Part shown: positions 59,949-64,000 of the stretch, piece by piece
Layout: every line of letters begins with the position of its first letter
How positions within the stretch are numbered: position 1 is the stretch's first letter
Assembly: GCF_017068395.1 (NCBI RefSeq)
Contig: NZ_CP070619.1
Coordinates: 4,774,001 to 4,838,000 of the forward strand
Length of the DNA stretch: 64,000 nt
Source: Rhodococcus pseudokoreensis
GTDB taxonomy: Bacteria; Actinomycetota; Actinomycetes; Mycobacteriales; Mycobacteriaceae
Direction of reading: 5' to 3'
Position numbers and translations under genes: made by a program
The notes under the pieces: model-generated
The model's input: only the letters and a program-made list of their open reading frames with translations
What the model was told of the DNA's origin: nothing
The model's database searches: none

Positions 59949-61178
59949 ATGACTCAGGCATGGATACTCGACGGCGTTCGAACACCGCGGGGTAAGGGGA
60001 AGCCGAGCGGTGCACTGCACGACGTGCACCCCCAGGAGTTGGTTGCGCAACTCCTGTCCGCTCTGTCCGAGCGCACCGGGATCGCGGCCGCGGACGTCGA
60101 CGACGTCATCATCGGCAACGGCGACCAGCGCGACGACCACGGTGACGACATCGGCCGGCTGTCGGTGCTCGCGGCCGGCTGGCCGGTCACGGTGCCGGGA
60201 GTGACGCTCAATAGATTCTGCGGTTCGGGGCAGCAGGCGGTGATGTTCGGCGCCGCGGGTATCGCCGCAGGGTGGCAGAAGCTCGTCGTCGCCGGCGGAG
60301 TGGAGTCGATGTCGCGGTACCAGCCACGACGGACCAGCGGTCGCCTCGACGGCGGGAACGCGGCGATCCTGCAGAAGCATGCCTTGGTTCCGCAAGGAAT
60401 CTCCGCCGACTTGATCGCTTCGGTGGAGGGATTTTCCCGCGCGGACGTCGACCAGTTCGCCCTGCAGAGTCAGCAGAAGGCGGCGGCGGCGATCGCCGAC
60501 GGGCGGTTCGCGGGGAGCATGATTCCGGTTCGAGACGGGGCCGGTCGGGTTCTTCTCGACGCCGACGAGCACCCTCGGCCGCAGACCACGATGGAATCGC
60601 TGGCCGCGCTGGAGCCGTCGTTCGCGCGCAGCGGGTCCAAAGTGCGTGAACCGGAAGGCATCTCCTTCGATCAGATGTGCATCGATTCCTACCCGGAGAT
60701 CGATGCGGTCAGCCATGTGCATCATGCGGGCAATTCGTCGGGAGTCGTCGACGGTGCAGGTGCTCTGTTGCTGTCCGCTCCTGATTACGCGAAGGCTCAT
60801 GGACTGACGGCGCGCGCGTCGGTTCGATCGGCAGCGGTGGCCGCAGCCGATCCGGTCATCATGCTGACTGCACCGGGACCGGCGTCCGAGCGCTGCCTCG
60901 AGCAGGCGGGGATGTCGGTTCAGGACATCGATCTGTGGGAGATCAACGAAGCCTTCGCCGCAGTTCCGCTGAAGGTGATGCGCGACCTGAAGATCGACCC
61001 GGACCGCGTCAACGTCAACGGCGGAGCGATTGCCTTGGGGCATCCGATCGGGGGCACCGGGCCGATGCTCTTCCAGACGGTTCTCGACGAGTTGGAACGC
61101 CGCGACCTCGCCACCGCGCTCGTCACCATGTGTACCGGAGGTGGCATGGCCACGGCGACGATCATCGAGCGTCTCTGA
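59949..61178 (+). CDS. Acetyl-CoA acetyltransferase (classical thiolase)
   Basis: A 409-residue thiolase-I/II family enzyme. Nucleophilic Cys in [43 protein letters not shown] and the second Cys in [16 protein letters not shown] are all present, so it should be active in thiolytic cleavage of 3-oxoacyl-CoA. ATG 59949 is preceded by AAGGAC. It is divergent from the DUF35/SCP2 thiolase operon; the 157-base gap has an AT-rich stretch (59859-59881) weakly like the recurrent motif. Confidence 0.9.
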   Translation: MTQAWILDGVRTPRGKGKPSGALHDVHPQELVAQLLSALSERTGIAAADVDDVIIGNGDQRDDHGDDIGRLSVLAAGWPVTVPGVTLNRFCGSGQQAVMFGAAGIAAGWQKLVVAGGVESMSRYQPRRTSGRLDGGNAAILQKHALVPQGISADLIASVEGFSRADVDQFALQSQQKAAAAIADGRFAGSMIPVRDGAGRVLLDADEHPRPQTTMESLAALEPSFARSGSKVREPEGISFDQMCIDSYPEIDAVSHVHHAGNSSGVVDGAGALLLSAPDYAKAHGLTARASVRSAAVAAADPVIMLTAPGPASERCLEQAGMSVQDIDLWEINEAFAAVPLKVMRDLKIDPDRVNVNGGAIALGHPIGGTGPMLFQTVLDELERRDLATALVTMCTGGGMATATIIERL

Positions 61179-61184
61179 GGGCCG

Positions 61185-61215
61185 TTGACCAAAAGCTCTA
61201 TTGTTAGATAATCTG
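61185..61215 (+). promoter_or_regulatory. Promoter and recurrent AT-rich motif, site 8 (CoA-transferase operon)
   Basis: TTGACC at 61185-61190 and GATAAT at 61207-61212 are spaced by 16 bases, the best -35/-10 pair in the window. The recurrent motif (CTCTATTGTTAGATAATC, from 61196) covers the -10, so a bound repressor would block polymerase. Confidence 0.65.
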
Positions 61216-61267
61216 TTGAAAGAATATCGGTGATACGGCCAAACCTGACACACGGAGTTGATCGCGA

Positions 61268-62455
61268 GTGCCTGACCAAGCGCATATCTCGGAAGACGGC
61301 ACGCCCTCCGGCGGACCTCTGACAGGTCTGAAGGTTCTGGAACTCGGGGGAATCGGTCCCGGTCCCTTCGCCGCGATGCTGCTGTCCGACATGGGCGCCG
61401 ACGTCGTCCGAGTGGATCGGCCCGGACCCGAGAGCGGTCTCGGGGCAACCGACGTGCTCCAGCGAGGCAGGCGCTCGGTTGTCCTCGATCTTCGTCGGGA
61501 GGAGTCCGTCGCGGTCCTGTTGCAACTGGTCGAGCAAGCCGACGTCCTCATCGAGGGCTATCGTCCGGGGGTCGCCGAACGTCTCGGCGTCGGGCCCGAA
61601 GACTGCCTTGCCCGCAACCCGCGCATCGTCTACGGACGGATGACAGGGTGGGGGCAATCCGGGCCGTGGGCGCAGATGGCGGGCCACGACATCAACTACG
61701 TGGCCCTGACCGGTGCGCTGAATGCGATCGGCCGCGCCGGCGAGCCGCCCGCGGTGCCCGTCAACATGCTCGGCGATTTCGGAGCCGGATCGACCTATCT
61801 CGTCATGGGCGTGCTCGCCGCACTCTGGGAATCGCGAAGCTCCGGTCGCGGTCAGGTCGTCGATGCTGCCATTGTCGACGGTGCCGCCTCACTCACGACG
61901 ATGCTGCACGGCATGCTCCATGCGGGGAGCTGGAAGGACGAGCGAGGAGTCAACCTTCTCGACACCGGCCGCCCCTGGTACGACGTGTACGAGACGTCCG
62001 ACGGTCGATGGATGACTGTCGGCGCACTCGAGTCGAAGTTCTACGGCCAGTTCGTCACGCTTCTCGGGCTTCCCGAACAATTCGCCCGACGTCCGAAAAG
62101 CGACGGTTGGCCTGAATTGCGAAAGCACATCGCAGAACGTTTCCGCAGCAAGACCCAGGCCGAGTGGACTGCCGTCTTCGAGTGCACCGACGCCTGTGTC
62201 GCCCCGGTGCTCACTCTCGGCGAGGCCGCAGAGCACCCGCACCTGCGCGAACGCCAGACCTTCGTGGACATCGCCGGTGTACGGCAACCGGCACCCGCAC
62301 CACGATTCGACCGAACCCCAGGTGCCGTGCAGCGTCCGCCTGCCACGTTGGGCGAACACACGCTCGAGGTGTTGACGGACTGGGGGCTGGAGGGCGGTCA
62401 GGAGTTGATTGCCCGCGGCATCGCCGGAAACACCTACGAGCCGGCGCCGAACTGA
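61268..62455 (+). CDS. CaiB/BaiF family CoA transferase, alpha-methylacyl-CoA racemase-like
   Basis: A 395-residue class III CoA-transferase-fold enzyme. [53 protein letters not shown] and [14 protein letters not shown] resemble alpha-methylacyl-CoA racemases, whose His/Asp pair lies in the GHDINY and GDFGAGS regions; true family III transferases have an Asp elsewhere. A racemase would prepare 2-methyl-branched acyl-CoAs for dehydrogenases. GTG 61268 follows GGAG. It starts an operon with the hydratase and the flavoprotein below. Confidence 0.87.
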   Translation: MPDQAHISEDGTPSGGPLTGLKVLELGGIGPGPFAAMLLSDMGADVVRVDRPGPESGLGATDVLQRGRRSVVLDLRREESVAVLLQLVEQADVLIEGYRPGVAERLGVGPEDCLARNPRIVYGRMTGWGQSGPWAQMAGHDINYVALTGALNAIGRAGEPPAVPVNMLGDFGAGSTYLVMGVLAALWESRSSGRGQVVDAAIVDGAASLTTMLHGMLHAGSWKDERGVNLLDTGRPWYDVYETSDGRWMTVGALESKFYGQFVTLLGLPEQFARRPKSDGWPELRKHIAERFRSKTQAEWTAVFECTDACVAPVLTLGEAAEHPHLRERQTFVDIAGVRQPAPAPRFDRTPGAVQRPPATLGEHTLEVLTDWGLEGGQELIARGIAGNTYEPAPN

Positions 62456-62500
62456 TACCCCGCGTGCGCTCCGGCGCACGAGACAGACAGGAAGCAAACG

Positions 62501-63370
62501 ATGTCGATCAACCCCGCAGCCATCGGTGCGGTCACTGAACCGAAACTGTTCACCTGGACCGATCGGGACACCCTGCTCTACGCCCTCGGTGTGGGAGCAG
62601 GGACGGACGATCTGTCCTTCACCACAGAGAACAGCAGCGGTGTCGCACAGCAGGTTCTTCCCACCTACGCCGTCATCGCGTGTGCCGGGTTCGGTGCACT
62701 GTCGAGGGTGGGGAAGATCAACTGGGGCAAGCTCCTTCACGGATCGCAGGAAATCAGACTGTTCGCACCCTTGCCGGCGGCCGGTAGCCTCGAGGTGGTA
62801 TCCGAAGTTGCCGACATCCAGGACAAGGGCGAAGGAAAGAACGCCGTCATCGTTCTGCTCGCCCGGGGGACCGATCGGGAGACGGGTACCGCGGTGGTGG
62901 AAACCCGCACCACGCTGATCATCCGCGGCGCCGGCGGGTTCGGCGGGGAACCGGGAACGCGCGCCGACGCCGTCGTGATCCCCGACCGCGCACCGGACGC
63001 ACGAATCAGCCTGCCCACCCGCGAAGACCAGGCCCTGCTGTACCGGTTGTCCGGAGATCGGAACCCGCTGCACAGCGACCCCTGGTTCGCGACGGAGAAG
63101 GCGGGCTTTCCCCGGCCCATTCTGCACGGACTGTGCACCTACGGTGTCGCGGGCCGTGCCCTCGTCACCGCGTTGGGCAACGGTAAGGCGCAGAGCATTA
63201 CCGCAATTGGTGCGAGGTTCACGTCTCCGGTCTTTCCCGGCGAGACACTGACAACCTCGATGTGGACGACGGAGCCCGGTGTCGCGGTGTTCCGTACCGA
63301 GGCTGCCGGACCGGACGGGACCAACCAGCGCGTCGTCCTCGACGACGGTCGCGCCGAGTACACCGGCTGA
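62501..63370 (+). CDS. MaoC-type (R)-enoyl-CoA hydratase 2
   Basis: A 289-residue double-hotdog hydratase, related to the hydratase domain of multifunctional enzyme 2 and Corynebacteriales steroid hydratases. The catalytic segment YRLSGDRNPLHSDPWFATEKAGFPRPILHGLCTYG carries the Asp/His dyad; the N-terminal half forms the substrate tunnel. It should hydrate 2-enoyl-CoA to (R)-3-hydroxyacyl-CoA, matching the MFE-2-like SDR at 42439. ATG 62501 follows GGAAG. Confidence 0.9.
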   Translation: MSINPAAIGAVTEPKLFTWTDRDTLLYALGVGAGTDDLSFTTENSSGVAQQVLPTYAVIACAGFGALSRVGKINWGKLLHGSQEIRLFAPLPAAGSLEVVSEVADIQDKGEGKNAVIVLLARGTDRETGTAVVETRTTLIIRGAGGFGGEPGTRADAVVIPDRAPDARISLPTREDQALLYRLSGDRNPLHSDPWFATEKAGFPRPILHGLCTYGVAGRALVTALGNGKAQSITAIGARFTSPVFPGETLTTSMWTTEPGVAVFRTEAAGPDGTNQRVVLDDGRAEYTG

Positions 63371-63396
63371 CCGCCGATCCCGATCCCGATTTCTGA

Positions 63397-64000
<604 letters not shown>

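Noticed and set aside
59793..61448. N-terminal extension making a 685-residue Zn-ribbon protein
   Set aside because: It is antisense to the 59949 thiolase and unlike any DUF35 protein; ATG 59792 gives the normal family length.

Overview
The window looks like chromosomal DNA of a high-GC actinobacterium, most likely a Rhodococcus or close relative. The evidence is uniformly GC-rich codon use, many GTG starts with purine-rich ribosome sites, overlapping stop/start codons, a PknK-like kinase, the DUF4395-sulfurtransferase-DUF1416 sulfur operon typical of Mycobacteriales, a DUF3068 'PorA family' protein, and a very high density of acyl-CoA enzymes. No tRNA, rRNA, insertion sequence or CRISPR array was seen. 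The first and last genes are cut by the window edges.

Region 1 (1-7.3 kb): the end of an iron-siderophore type ABC ATPase, then a lysR-mesX-mesD group predicted to make methionine by the oxygen-dependent, folate-independent MesD/MesX route, an enoyl-CoA hydratase-like gene, an MFS anion symporter and an Lrp/AsnC regulator. Region 2 (7.4-16 kb): a complete four-gene 2-oxoacid dehydrogenase complex (E1alpha, E1beta, E2, E3), divergent from the Lrp gene, followed by a 1092-residue Ser/Thr kinase-NTPase-LuxR fusion. Region 3 (16-20.4 kb): the sulfur operon, preceded by a leaderless 29-codon Cys-rich leader peptide that is probably a cysteine-sensing attenuator, then a quinone-oxidoreductase-like gene and small genes.

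Region 4 (20.4-64 kb) is a large catabolic island. It holds a stand-alone PEP-utilizing mobile-domain enzyme, a histidine phosphatase, a 3-ketosteroid-dehydrogenase-like flavoprotein, a limonene-epoxide-hydrolase-like protein, three acyl-CoA synthetases, a P450, a frameshifted Rieske oxygenase, an orphan E1alpha/E1beta pair, four acyl-CoA dehydrogenases in two pairs, two more enoyl-CoA hydratases, MaoC and hotdog hydratases, two thiolases with a Zn-ribbon partner, a CoA transferase/racemase, a thioesterase and a nitronate monooxygenase-like flavoprotein. Two TetR genes and one MarR gene sit in the middle. This enzyme set fits breakdown of a cyclic or branched hydrophobic compound (steroid-, terpenoid- or alkyl-aromatic-like) to CoA thioesters and then by beta-oxidation. 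The substrate cannot be read from sequence.

Two features tie the island together. First, a three-gene, translationally coupled cassette (lipocalin-like DUF7064/7065-type protein, APH-type phosphotransferase, 154-residue helical protein) occurs twice, about 20 kb apart, and the second copy's kinase has lost its catalytic HxD motif. Second, an AT-rich partly palindromic motif (core CTATTGTTAGATAA) recurs in at least eight intergenic regions of the island and overlaps plausible -10 boxes, suggesting one shared regulator.
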